The notes under the pieces are model-generated. The model was given only the letters and a program-made list of their open reading frames with translations. It was not told where the DNA came from and ran no database searches. Below, one piece after another: positions 36,306 to 45,127 of a stretch of DNA of 64,000 nt. Where the stretch lies: positions 36,288-100,287 of the forward strand of contig PBLG01000052.1 in assembly GCA_002722315.1 (NCBI GenBank), read 5' to 3'. A program made the translations under genes and the position numbers. The stretch is from Lysobacterales bacterium (GTDB lineage: Bacteria > Pseudomonadota > Gammaproteobacteria > Xanthomonadales > Wenzhouxiangellaceae). Each line of letters begins with the position of its first letter. The stretch's first letter is position 1.

Positions 36306-37115
36306 TTAGCGCTTGACGAACTTCAGCGTCATGCGATCGCTCTCGCCGATGGCCATGCTCGCCTCGCGCTCGTCTTCCGGCACGTTCCTCATTGACGGCG
36401 GCAGGCTCCAGACGCCCTCGGGATGATCGGCGGTGTCGGCCGGGTTGGCGTTGATTTCCGAGGCTTCGACCAGGCGGAATCCGTTGGCCTCGGCCTTGGC
36501 GACGATCCAGCTCTGCTTGACGTAACCGGTGTATTCCTCACCGTCGGCGCTTTCCGGCAGGCGATGCTGGACGATGCCCAGGACACCGCCGCGCTCGAGC
36601 ACGTCGCTGGCCGCCTGCAGCACCGAATCGAACACGCCCGATCGCTTCCAGCCGTGGGCGCTGCGGAAACTGACCACCATGTCGGCCGAACCCGGCTCGC
36701 CCAGTTCCGTCTTGCGCGGCGGGTCGAATTCGACGATCTCGACGTCGCCAAATCGCTCCGCATCCGAAATCCGGTCGGCCCAGGCCGCATAGATGTCGCG
36801 GTAGAAGTCAGGCAGTTCCTCGCTTTCCAGGTCGACGTGAGCGCCGATGTACTGGCCTTCGTCCTTGAGGTACGGCGCCAGTATCTCGGTGTACCAGCCG
36901 CCGCCCGGCGCGAGTTCGACCACGGTCATGTCGGGCGCTATGCCGAAGAAGGCCAGCGTCTCAGAGGGGTGACGGTACTGGTCGCGGGCCTTCTCATCGG
37001 CCGGGCGGGCCGGATCGTCGATGACCGACTTCAGCTTCTCGTCGGCTCCGGCAGGAAGCGCAAGCGCGAAACCCAGCAGGGCGGCGGTCGTGAGCGTAGC
37101 GAACTTCAGACTCAT
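36306..37115 (-). CDS. Secreted protein with class I methyltransferase fold (COG4798-like)
   Basis: The ATG at 37115 has GGAG upstream and starts a clear signal peptide (MSLKFATLTTAALLGFALALPAGA). The mature part reads VVELAPGGGWYTEILAPYL, a SAM-motif-I-like strand and loop, with a downstream DMVVSFRSAHGW and GIVQHRLPES. Such exported methyltransferase-fold proteins are widespread in proteobacteria. Whether SAM is available in the periplasm is unclear, so enzymatic methylation is doubtful and the fold may have another role. It begins 3 bases after the trmB stop. Confidence 0.75.
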   Translation of the reverse strand: MSLKFATLTTAALLGFALALPAGADEKLKSVIDDPARPADEKARDQYRHPSETLAFFGIAPDMTVVELAPGGGWYTEILAPYLKDEGQYIGAHVDLESEELPDFYRDIYAAWADRISDAERFGDVEIVEFDPPRKTELGEPGSADMVVSFRSAHGWKRSGVFDSVLQAASDVLERGGVLGIVQHRLPESADGEEYTGYVKQSWIVAKAEANGFRLVEASEINANPADTADHPEGVWSLPPSMRNVPEDEREASMAIGESDRMTLKFVKR

Positions 37116-37117
37116 TG

Positions 37118-37774
37118 CTATTTCTCCAGATTCAGGCACAGGCGATAAAGTCGATGGCCGCTCTCGGCATACTTGCGTTCGAACGGCGTCAAGGGTGAAT
37201 CAACGCTGAAAGATACCACCGGCGGCGTATCGATGCCGCATGTTCCGGCGGCAATACGGAATTCGTCGGCATAGATTCGCCAGTTGGTCCTGAGCTCCAG
37301 CGACCCGCCCAGCGCAAGCAGGTCGGCAAATACCGGGTGGCCGTGCCAGCGGCGGCGGAGTTGGGCCGCCTTGGGCCAGGGATTGGGATACAGCAGGAAA
37401 TGGCGGGCCGGGCGAATGCCGTCGGCGGCCAGCAGCCGCCAGAAATCTTCGGCGCGCGCCCGAACCCGGCGCATGTTGGGCAGCTCCGGCTCGCGGAACC
37501 GTTCGAGACGGGCGGCCGACTGATCGACGCCTAGAACGATGGCGTCCGGGTAGCGTTCGGCAAGCCGGGCGGTCGACCAGCCGGTCCCACAGCCCGAATC
37601 GAGCACGAGCGGAGAACTGCGGTCCCAGCAGGAAATGAATGATGAATACGCCGATCGGCTGGCCGCATGGATCGGCGCGCGCCAGGCACTGTCGCGGTGC
37701 CGCGCGACGACCTCGACCAGGCGCCTGTGAGGGTCGGACTGGTTCGATCGAACGGCTCGGGACGAAGTATTCAG
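37118..37774 (-). CDS. trmB: tRNA (guanine46-N7)-methyltransferase-like protein, non-canonical start
   Basis: VLDSGCGTGWSTARLAE is SAM motif I, then GVDQSAARLERF and FLLYPNPWPKAAQLRRRWHGHP, the NPWPK motif of TrmB; FERKYAESGHRLYRL is the usual C terminus. The N-terminal NTSSRAVRSNQSDPHRRL fits a known short TrmB subgroup. No ATG, GTG or TTG lies in frame between the tRNA-Lys 3' end and motif I. The coordinates given use CTG at 37774, five bases after the mature tRNA; in-frame GTG and TTG exist only inside the tRNA. The gene should be co-transcribed with tRNA-Lys. The start is therefore uncertain; the reading frame itself is intact. Confidence 0.8.
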   Translation of the reverse strand: MNTSSRAVRSNQSDPHRRLVEVVARHRDSAWRAPIHAASRSAYSSFISCWDRSSPLVLDSGCGTGWSTARLAERYPDAIVLGVDQSAARLERFREPELPNMRRVRARAEDFWRLLAADGIRPARHFLLYPNPWPKAAQLRRRWHGHPVFADLLALGGSLELRTNWRIYADEFRIAAGTCGIDTPPVVSFSVDSPLTPFERKYAESGHRLYRLCLNLEK

Positions 37775-37779
37775 GGGAT

Positions 37780-37855
37780 TGGTGGGCCGTGAAGGACTCG
37801 AACCTTCAACCAACGGGTTAAAAGCCCGGTGCTCTACCACTTGAGCTAACGGCCC
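37780..37855 (-). tRNA. tRNA-Lys (TTT)
   Basis: On the minus strand GGGCCGTTAGCTC opens the acceptor and D-arm, the anticodon loop CTTTTAA gives TTT, the T-arm is GAAGGTTCGAGTCCTTC, and ACGGCCCACCA closes the acceptor stem with encoded CCA. 76 bases. It lies directly upstream of the trmB-like frame. Confidence 0.96.
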
Positions 37856-37874
37856 CGGTTGTGCGAAGCCGCGT

Positions 37875-37880
37875 ATTATA
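37875..37880 (-). promoter_or_regulatory. -10 element of the tRNA-Lys promoter
   Basis: A perfect TATAAT on the minus strand lies 20 bases before the mature tRNA 5' end, followed by a GC-rich discriminator. No good -35 is seen at the expected distance. Confidence 0.65.
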
Positions 37881-37923
37881 CCCAAATCGGCTGGAGCCGG
37901 TCCGGGATTCGTCGGGGTCAGGC

Positions 37924-38754
37924 CTACTCGGCCGACTTGACCTTTTGCCAGAGCGACTCCTGGGCTTCGAGATCGAGGTCTTCGAAACGCTGTCCGGCTA
38001 CCGAGGCCGCTTTCTCCATCGCCCGGAAACGCGTTTCGAACTTCAGGTTGGTCCGGCGCAGCGCGCCATCGGCGTCGATGTCGAGCTTGCGCGCCAGGTT
38101 GGCGACCGCGAACAGCACGTCGCCCAGTTCGTCTTCCATTCGGTCGCAGTCGGCCGACTCGAGCTCGTCCTCGAGCTCCTGCAGTTCTTCGCGGATCTTG
38201 GCCAGAACCGGCCCGATGGTCGGCCAGTCGAAACCCGCCCTGCCCGCGCGCTTCTGCAGCTTCACGGCGCGCCTGAGCGGCGGCAGCGAGGCCAACACGC
38301 CGTCCAGGTGGCCACTCATGCCGGCCGCCTCGCGCTCGGCAGCCTTGATCTCTTCCCAGTTCGCCGTCTGCGTCTCGGCGTCCATCTTCGGGCGACCGTC
38401 GGGTTTGCGGGTCGCAACCTTGTCCGCTTCCGGGCCGAACACATGGGGGTGCCGCCGGATCAGCTTGTCGGCCACGCCCGCCGCTACATCGTCGAAGGAA
38501 AACGCGCCGATCTCGCGCCCGAGACGCGCGTGAAACACGACCTGGAAAAGCAGATCGCCCAGCTCGTCCTGGAGGTGCTCGAGGTCTCCCCGCTCGATCG
38601 CGTCGGCCACCTCGTGGGCCTCCTCGATGGTATACGGCGCAATCGTCCGAAAGGTCTGCTCCAGGTCCCACGGACAGCCGTTTTCCGGGTCGCGCAACCT
38701 GTCCATGACCTCGAGCAGTCGATCCATGGCGGTGCCGGCGGCGTCTTGAGTCAT
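37924..38754 (-). CDS. mazG: Nucleoside triphosphate pyrophosphohydrolase
   Basis: Hydrolyses (d)NTPs to monophosphates and pyrophosphate. NGCPWDLEQTFRTIAPYTIEEAHEV and HLQDELGDLLFQVVFHA carry the first set of metal-binding acidic residues (ExxE...ExxD), and RMEDELGDVLFAVANLAR the second, so both MazG modules are present, as in E. coli MazG. The ATG at 38754 has AAGGA upstream and is preferred over 38787. The length of 276 is typical. It ends 69 bp before the tRNA-Lys gene, on the same strand. Confidence 0.94.
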   Translation of the reverse strand: MTQDAAGTAMDRLLEVMDRLRDPENGCPWDLEQTFRTIAPYTIEEAHEVADAIERGDLEHLQDELGDLLFQVVFHARLGREIGAFSFDDVAAGVADKLIRRHPHVFGPEADKVATRKPDGRPKMDAETQTANWEEIKAAEREAAGMSGHLDGVLASLPPLRRAVKLQKRAGRAGFDWPTIGPVLAKIREELQELEDELESADCDRMEDELGDVLFAVANLARKLDIDADGALRRTNLKFETRFRAMEKAASVAGQRFEDLDLEAQESLWQKVKSAE

Positions 38755-38838
38755 CGGGAAATCCTTGGTCGTGACCGGGAGATGCACAATGGTAAGCCAG
38801 CGGAGGGCGGGAAATTGCCGGCGTTTGGCGCAATGTCG

Positions 38839-40194
38839 TCAGCTCGGCTTGAGCTCCAGCTCGACCCTGAGACCGCCGAGCGGCGAAGCACTCGCCCTGA
38901 TTTCGCCGTGATAGCTCTCGACGATGCGCTGAACGATCGACAGTCCCAACCCCTGCCCTTCGGCGCGTTCATCTCCCCGGACCCCGCGCTGCAGCATCGC
39001 GCGAAACTGCTCGGCGTCCAGGCCCGGGCCGTCGTCGTCGACCGTCAGCTTCAGGCCGCTGCGCCGGGCCGTGGGCGAATGGGAGTCGGCACTGATCCGG
39101 ACCAGGCTGCGGCCATACTTGGCGGCGTTCTCGAGCAGGTTCCCGAGCACTTCAAGCAGGTCGCGTTCGGCCACGTTGGCGTTGAGAGCCGGGGCTACGC
39201 GGGCCTCGAAACGCACGTCCGGATAAAGCTTCCTGAGCGTCCGTGTGACCCGCTCCACCGGGCCGGCCACGGCCAGCGGGGGCAGCATCGTTCGCCGGCC
39301 CGAGCGAGCGGCCCGGTCCAGTTCGACGCGTATCCGGGCCTGCATCTGTCCGATTGCCTCGGCAAGCTCCTCGGCGCCCGGCGGCTTCCCGGCATCGAGC
39401 TGGGAGTTGATCACGGCCAGCGGCGTCTTGAGCGAATGCGCCAGATCGCCGAGCGCTCGGTGGTATTGCTCGACGTTGGCGCGCTCGGTCTTCAGCAGCG
39501 CGTTCAGGTTGTCGGTCAGCGGCGCGAGTTCGCGCGGGTAACGCCCAGAAAGCTGGTCGCGATGACCCGACTCGATCTCCCTGACTTCCGCGGCCACTCG
39601 CCGAAGAATCTGCAGCGGCTGAAAAAGCAGGACGAGCTGGGCGATCAGCAGTACCAGCGCGGCCAGCCCGAGCCAGCGCCACAGGTCGCCGCGAAACGAC
39701 GCCAGGGACTGCTCGATTCTTGCCGGATCTTCGGCCGCCCAGACCGAAAGATCGACGATTTCTCCGTTCGCCGTCTCCCAGCCCAGTCCGATGCGGTAGA
39801 CGTACCAGGGCAACTCGACCGAAGGCGTTTCGAAGCGCTCGCCGCCGCGCGGCACGACGCGTCGGGACACGGGGATCTCGACGCCGATGCTGGACGGGGA
39901 AAACCACGCCTCGTCGCCCGAGAACACGCCCGCGTAGAGTCCGGACTGAGGTTGCGTCAGCCGTGAGTCCGCAGGCGCGCCTTCCCAGGCAAGACGGCCC
40001 GCCGAATCGACCTCGAGCCCGGCCAGCACGGCAAAGACGGCGGCTTCCAGCCGCTCTCGCAGCGCCGTCTGCTCGGCGGCACGGTAAGCACGGTCGACCG
40101 AAAGCCCGATCAGGATCATCGCCAGGAGCACGACCAGCAGCGCCGACAGCGACAGGCGAATCAGCAGCGAGGGTGATTTACGGGCGGTCAGCAT
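38839..40194 (-). CDS. Sensor histidine kinase (PhoQ-like)
   Basis: Two membrane segments (~15-35 and ~175-195) enclose a periplasmic domain of about 140 residues. The cytoplasmic part has HAMP-like linker sequence, the H-box LGDLAHSLKTPLAVIN (phospho-His), the N-box LLGNLLENAAKYG and the G-boxes DDGPGLDAEQF and GQGLGLSIVQRI. The H-box and overall order match PhoQ-type kinases of gammaproteobacteria. The signal sensed is not evident. It lies 130 bp downstream of its response regulator, with a REP-like element in the gap. Confidence 0.87.
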   Translation of the reverse strand: MLTARKSPSLLIRLSLSALLVVLLAMILIGLSVDRAYRAAEQTALRERLEAAVFAVLAGLEVDSAGRLAWEGAPADSRLTQPQSGLYAGVFSGDEAWFSPSSIGVEIPVSRRVVPRGGERFETPSVELPWYVYRIGLGWETANGEIVDLSVWAAEDPARIEQSLASFRGDLWRWLGLAALVLLIAQLVLLFQPLQILRRVAAEVREIESGHRDQLSGRYPRELAPLTDNLNALLKTERANVEQYHRALGDLAHSLKTPLAVINSQLDAGKPPGAEELAEAIGQMQARIRVELDRAARSGRRTMLPPLAVAGPVERVTRTLRKLYPDVRFEARVAPALNANVAERDLLEVLGNLLENAAKYGRSLVRISADSHSPTARRSGLKLTVDDDGPGLDAEQFRAMLQRGVRGDERAEGQGLGLSIVQRIVESYHGEIRASASPLGGLRVELELKPS

Positions 40195-40302
40195 CGATCA
40201 ATCGTAACTGGAAGCCCCGAGCTCCGTGAGCCCGGCGCCCCGCCCCGGGGCTTGGGACTCTGCGCAGGAGGGCGTCTCCGGATGCGGATCAGAATCAAAA
40301 GG

Positions 40303-40324
40303 CTTCGCGGCCTGGAGACCGCTC

Positions 40325-40328
<4 letters not shown>
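40303..40328 (-). repeat. REP-like palindrome overlapping the response-regulator stop
   Basis: On the minus strand GTAGGAGCGGTCTCCAGGCCGCGAAG: GTAGGAG head, CGG/CCG-cored hairpin and CGAA tail. The core is identical over 24 bases to the element at 50324. Its TAG is the stop codon of the response-regulator gene. Confidence 0.8.
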
Positions 40329-41002
<674 letters not shown>

Positions 41003-41005
41003 CGA

Positions 41006-41269
41006 TCAGTCCCGGGCCGGCACGGTAATGGTTCTGACCACGCCGTCGCGCGTCAATATGCGGATGACGTAGAACTTCTGTCCGTTTCGTTCCACCACGC
41101 GCGCCGAAACCACCTTGGCATCGTGCTGGCGTGCGACGCGCTCGGCAACCTCGCGCAGGCTGTCGGCGAATGCTGCGGTCGGCGGAAGGGAAAATGCCAG
41201 CACCAGGCCAAGCAATGTTGCCCGAGCCAGCGTTGCCAGTTTTTGCCGAATGGTGGTTTTTCTCTTCAC
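41006..41269 (-). CDS. Small exported PepSY-like protein
   Basis: 87 residues with a GTG start, a signal peptide (basic start, ATLLGLVLAFSLPPTAAFA) and a mature part of about 50 residues, ARVVERNGQKFYVIRILTRDG followed by a short final strand, which follows the PepSY pattern. Such proteins often precede PhoPQ-type systems, where they may modulate the sensor in the periplasm. Three bases separate it from the response-regulator start, so it is the first gene of a three-gene operon. Confidence 0.75.
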   Translation of the reverse strand: MKRKTTIRQKLATLARATLLGLVLAFSLPPTAAFADSLREVAERVARQHDAKVVSARVVERNGQKFYVIRILTRDGVVRTITVPARD

Positions 41270-41366
41270 GGCACCGATTCTACCCGCGTCGGCTTAATAG
41301 GTGCTGAACCGAAACCGGGCGCCGGAGTGTCCGGTGGATGCTCAGGGCCCGCATGAGGCAAGCATC

Positions 41367-41399
41367 AAAAAAAAAAAGGCCGCCCCGGGGGCGGCCTTT
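41367..41399 (-). terminator. Strong rho-independent terminator of the cohesin/dockerin operon
   Basis: GGCCGCCCC and GGGGCGGCC form a GC-rich stem; read on the minus strand it is followed by eleven T. It lies about 37 bases past the stop of the IPTL-CTERM protein gene. Confidence 0.92.
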
Positions 41400-41435
41400 C
41401 GTGCTTTCAGTCAGTGACCGAAATCAGGCTATGGC

Positions 41436-43397
41436 TCAGGCCATCATGCGGCGGCCGGCAACGCCGGCAACCAGCAGCAGCACCAGACTCATCACCACCA
41501 GGCCCCAACGGCTCATGGTCGGAATGACCAGCGGCCGACCGGCACAGGCGACGGTGAAGTCGAGCGCGGTAGTGCCGCGCGCCGGCGTTGTGCAGCTGAC
41601 GTCGGCGGTGAACGACGAGACGTCGGTCGGGGTGCACTGGAATGCCGCGGACTCGGTGCCGCCGGCCGGGATCGTGAACTGGATCGGGTCCGGCGTGAAG
41701 CTGAAGACGCCAGCCGTGTCGGTAACACTGCAATCCACGTTGATGCTGCCGTCGATCTGGTTGTTGGTGAAGCTGATCAGTCCTTCGCCGGTCGTGGTTC
41801 CTGGGGGAACCGTTCCGAGGTTCAGCGTACCGCCCGCTGCCGGACTGGTCGTCAGCGCGTCACCGGTACCCTCGCAGCTCAGCGGATAGGTGAATCCGCC
41901 GCCGGGCTGGTTCGGGTCGTTGGTCTGGACCGTCAGCGTGCCGTTGATGGTGCCGACACCCGGGGGCGTGCAGGTGACTTCGATGTCATCGGTGCCGTCG
42001 GGGCCGACATTGGCCGGGAAGCTCGAATTGATGACGTTGACGGTGAACACCGGATCGCTGGCGGTTGCAGAGCTGATGGTCAGGTCATTACCCGCCGGGT
42101 TGGTGTTGGCGTTATTGATGTCCAGGCCGTCGGGCGCCGACTGGGTGTTGGCCGCAGTCGCCAGCGAAAGAAGCGAACCCGGTACCGGATCGGAATTGTA
42201 GATCGGGGCGGTGTCGCTGACGGTGCAGTCGACCTGGATGGAGTCGGTGCCCGGGCCAACCGGATCGGTCCATGCAAAGTCGATCGTGCGGCTGAAGTTG
42301 CCTTCGGCGGACGAATCACAGGACACTGCAAAATTGAAGCTTCCGTCCGGCGCAATATTGGTCGGTCCGCCGGTAGTCACGGTGATCTCGGTGTCGCCGG
42401 CGCCGGCCGTTGCGGTCACGCCGTTGGCCGTGCTGGTGAAGCCGTCCTGCGGGTTGGTCACGGTGATGTTTGCGGTCGGATCCGCGCCGGCGACCGTGCT
42501 GCTCAGCGCGACCGGGCCGGCCGGGACCTGCACGTTCGGCGACAGGCCGGTACAGATCGTCGGGTAATCGGCGGTGGTCACGTTGTCGGCGTCGGTCGTT
42601 ATGGTGAACGTGCCGGTGTTGTTCCCACGACCCAGCGGCGTACAGTTCACATCGACGTCCACGCTGCCGGACGCGGCAACAGTGGCGGGAAGTGCCGGCG
42701 AGGTCAGGGAATACGAGCCGCTACCGACGGCGAAATTACCTGCTGCCGCAGTGATGTCGAACGCGGTATCGGTACTCAGGTTGTTCACCGTGACGGTCTC
42801 GTCCGGAGACGTCGGGTTGCCGACGACGGCGCTGCCGAAATCAATCGTCGTACCGGGAACCGGGTTGGAACTGAAGAAGGACTGGCCTGGAGGAACGTTG
42901 ACGGTAATCGAGCCGTCGTTCAGCGCCAGGTCGCCCGCGGTCAGCGCAGCACCGGTATCGGTGGTGGCGGACAGGAACGTCATCTCGACGGGGCTGACGG
43001 TACCGGGCGCAAGTCCGGGCGCCACGTCAAACGTGATCGATCCGACTGATGTTGTGGGAAGGACAGTACCCGAGAACTGGTCGGTGACCGTCAGCGCGAT
43101 AGCGCCGGCCGACGGGTTGTTGCACGCCGTGAAAGCACCGGTATGACTGGCCGGCAGATCCGCGACACAACCATTCACGTTCGGATTGGCAGCCGCGTCG
43201 GTCTGCGGCGTCAACTGCGCCGGGTCGTAGTCGATCCGAACCGAGAAAGAGGCCAGGTCCGTCGCTCCGGCGGTGTAGTTGATCGACACCGCCTGGGTGT
43301 CGGGCGAGCCAGCGGTCTCGTCGCTGATCGTGAGGGTCTGGGCCTGTGCGCCGATCGCGCATCCAGCCAGACAGAGGGCCAGCATAAACTTCTTCAT
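41436..43397 (-). CDS. Cohesin-like/ASH-repeat surface protein with IPTL-CTERM sorting signal
   Basis: The ATG at 43397 begins MKKFMLALCLAGCAIGAQAQ, a good signal peptide with GGAG upstream. Residues ~22-165 look like a cohesin domain: SFSVRIDYDPAQLTP, GSITFDVAPGLAPGTVSPVEM and a closing NDGSITV. Three to four repeats of ~110 residues follow, with the form PVPGTTIDFGSAVVGN...C-x-P, as in choice-of-anchor D/ASH-like domains. The C terminus VIPTMSRWGLVVMSLVLLLVAG plus RR is an IPTL-CTERM signal, normally processed by exosortase XrtH. Predicted to be displayed on the cell surface. Last gene of a three-gene operon with a second cohesin-like and a dockerin protein. No exosortase is in the window. 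Confidence 0.85.
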   Translation of the reverse strand: MKKFMLALCLAGCAIGAQAQTLTISDETAGSPDTQAVSINYTAGATDLASFSVRIDYDPAQLTPQTDAAANPNVNGCVADLPASHTGAFTACNNPSAGAIALTVTDQFSGTVLPTTSVGSITFDVAPGLAPGTVSPVEMTFLSATTDTGAALTAGDLALNDGSITVNVPPGQSFFSSNPVPGTTIDFGSAVVGNPTSPDETVTVNNLSTDTAFDITAAAGNFAVGSGSYSLTSPALPATVAASGSVDVDVNCTPLGRGNNTGTFTITTDADNVTTADYPTICTGLSPNVQVPAGPVALSSTVAGADPTANITVTNPQDGFTSTANGVTATAGAGDTEITVTTGGPTNIAPDGSFNFAVSCDSSAEGNFSRTIDFAWTDPVGPGTDSIQVDCTVSDTAPIYNSDPVPGSLLSLATAANTQSAPDGLDINNANTNPAGNDLTISSATASDPVFTVNVINSSFPANVGPDGTDDIEVTCTPPGVGTINGTLTVQTNDPNQPGGGFTYPLSCEGTGDALTTSPAAGGTLNLGTVPPGTTTGEGLISFTNNQIDGSINVDCSVTDTAGVFSFTPDPIQFTIPAGGTESAAFQCTPTDVSSFTADVSCTTPARGTTALDFTVACAGRPLVIPTMSRWGLVVMSLVLLLVAGVAGRRMMA

Positions 43398-43473
43398 CAG
43401 ATACATCTCCACTCGTTTTGAATTTTATTGAGCCGTGCGGCTCGTATGCCGCACGGCCCGTATTACCGAATCG

Positions 43474-43944
43474 TCAATCGACTTGAAGTTCGACGATCGA
43501 CTCGGAGTTTCCCCTGATTTTATCGCCGTTGGTATCCAGCGCGACAACGTTCTCGATCCGGAAATCGCTGTCACTGGCCAGGCCCGAGTCGAACTCGGCG
43601 AAGCCCAGGATCCCCGGCGCAAGCTGACGAGACATGCCGATATCGCTGATCACGACCAGCAGAACATTCTTTTCAGGGAAGTTCTTGCATGTCGTGAACG
43701 ACTTCTTGTGAGAGTCGGGAATTCCATCCAGGCAGCTCGAAAGATTACCGATCGAAGCACCCTGAGGATAGTGAAGCTCGAACTGAACACCCGAAACATT
43801 GTCCATGGCCAGGTTGAAGGCCACAACGGACGTGTTCTGTCCGATCGCTTCCTTGGACAATCCGATGGAGCCTTCCTGCGCCTGAACCTGGAGCGTCAAC
43901 GCGGACGCGGCAATACCTGCCAGAAGAAGATTTCTGATTTTCAT
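43474..43944 (-). CDS. Small secreted cohesin-like protein
   Basis: 156 residues. A GTG at 43953 would overlap the preceding gene; the ATG at 43944 is better placed relative to AGGGTGA and starts the signal peptide MKIRNLLLAGIAASALTLQVQAQ. The mature part, ~130 residues, follows the cohesin pattern: an early strand pair, SGVQFELHYPQG, a C-containing middle, GILGFAEFDSGL, and FRIENVVALDTNGDKI. It has no C-terminal anchor. Its position between the dockerin gene and the anchored cohesin gene suggests a partner role. The assignment rests on pattern only and is less firm than for the large protein. Confidence 0.6.
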   Translation of the reverse strand: MKIRNLLLAGIAASALTLQVQAQEGSIGLSKEAIGQNTSVVAFNLAMDNVSGVQFELHYPQGASIGNLSSCLDGIPDSHKKSFTTCKNFPEKNVLLVVISDIGMSRQLAPGILGFAEFDSGLASDSDFRIENVVALDTNGDKIRGNSESIVELQVD

Positions 43945-43949
43945 GTCAT

Positions 43950-44795
43950 TCACCCTGGAAATGCCGAGCAGTCGCCTTGCAGCGCCTGAATGAAGCCAAA
44001 GATTACGTTCAGGTCCGGCAAGCCTACGCTGCCGTCTTCGTTCGCGTCGGGCGTTCCCGGCGCAGGCGTTCCACCCAGCGTCTGGAGTTCGGTGAAAAGT
44101 ACCTGAAGGTCATTGATGTCACGCGTGCCGTCGGCGTCCGGGTTGCCACGGCACAGCCGACCGATCTCGGTCGTCCTGCGCGATTCGTAAGCGTCGAACC
44201 CAAGCGTGCCGGCCGCGGAGTTGAGGTTTCCGAGACGGACGGACTGAAGCCCGGCGCCCGCGTTCGCGAGACCGGTCTGTTGAGCGGGCGTCTGACCATT
44301 GACGGACAGAGAAATGAACCCGTCACCGGCACCTTGCGACCAGTCAATTTCTACGGAAGACCAGGCTGTGTTTCCGGCTTGCTGCACCTGGGTGCCCGTA
44401 GCGTTGTCGATCAGCGTGACCGAACCGGCAGAATTCAGAAAGACCGTGAACAGCTGACCGGTTCCGCCGGTGGTGCTGAATCCGCGGTAAATCAGGCTTG
44501 CACCGCTGCTGAGCCCGTTACGAACATAGAACCGGGCCCGAATGCGATCGATGCCGCCCGGGCTGTCGTCCTGAACCCAGGCATTGGCCGCCGATGGCGT
44601 TTCCATCGAGCAGATGCCTGCGTAACGGGCGATTCCGCCGGAATTCGGGCCGCCGGCGGTAACGTTGCCGGAATTGCCGCCGTTCCAGTTGTCGACCGTG
44701 CAGGCCATTGCCGTCTGGGCGCCGAGGAGCAGGCCCAGCGCAAGGGTCGCGGTCGCACGTCTTGCCAGGCGCGAGTTGAGATTGATCATTTTCAT
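43950..44795 (-). CDS. Secreted protein with concanavalin-like domain and type I dockerin-like repeats
   Basis: Signal peptide at the N terminus (RRATATLALGLLLGAQTAMA). The middle (residues ~30-205) is beta-rich with paired cysteines, like a LamG/concanavalin domain. The C-terminal ~65 residues hold two calcium-binding loops in dockerin spacing: NPDADGTRDINDL and DANEDGSVGLPDL, each followed by a hydrophobic helix (QVLFTELQTLGG; NVIFGFIQALQG). Both loops fit D/N-x-D/N-x-D-G-x5-D-L. Dockerins bind cohesins in cellulosomes and in other surface assemblies. First gene of the operon; the next two encode cohesin-like proteins, so a specific pairing is likely. Confidence 0.75.
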   Translation of the reverse strand: MKMINLNSRLARRATATLALGLLLGAQTAMACTVDNWNGGNSGNVTAGGPNSGGIARYAGICSMETPSAANAWVQDDSPGGIDRIRARFYVRNGLSSGASLIYRGFSTTGGTGQLFTVFLNSAGSVTLIDNATGTQVQQAGNTAWSSVEIDWSQGAGDGFISLSVNGQTPAQQTGLANAGAGLQSVRLGNLNSAAGTLGFDAYESRRTTEIGRLCRGNPDADGTRDINDLQVLFTELQTLGGTPAPGTPDANEDGSVGLPDLNVIFGFIQALQGDCSAFPG

Positions 44796-45127
44796 GAGGA
44801 GAAGCTCCTTGAGATTTCAGCTAAACATTGCCCATGGGACGTGCCGGCTGCTCCGCGACGGAGAGCGACTGCCGGTCGAGCCGGCCGGTGCTGGTTCCGT
44901 CACCACCGCTGGATTTCCAGATAATACAGGACAAACTTCGTCAAATCCAGTATTTGCGGACATTCCGGCGACCTCCCGAAAACCGTCGAAGGCCATTTGC
45001 CGACGCTCGGTTTCCATCCTTTCAATAGCATCAACGGCGCAAGGTCCGGAAATCTGTCACCCGGCCGGTCGATTTCGGCCGATTGGCGATTTTCCGGCCG
45101 GCGATCGAGCCTCCAGCGGCGACGGTT
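44796..45127. other. 332-bp region without a gene, upstream of the dockerin operon
   Basis: It should hold the promoter of the minus-strand dockerin/cohesin operon. A TTGACG at 44939-44944 (minus strand) is followed by AT-rich TATTATCTG with poor spacing (12-15 bases), so a sigma-70 promoter is only possible. An AAGGAG lies just before the dockerin ATG. I recognise no RNA gene or repeat here. Confidence 0.4.

Noticed and set aside
37780-38833. Single 571-residue ORF joining mazG region and trmB
   Set aside because: The frame runs through tRNA-Lys (AQVVEHRAFNPLVEGSS-type translation of a tRNA) and is out of frame with mazG; only its C-terminal part is a gene.
37861-39966. 701-residue plus-strand ORF
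   Set aside because: Antisense to mazG and the sensor kinase, both of which have complete family motifs; long shadow ORFs are expected at this GC content.
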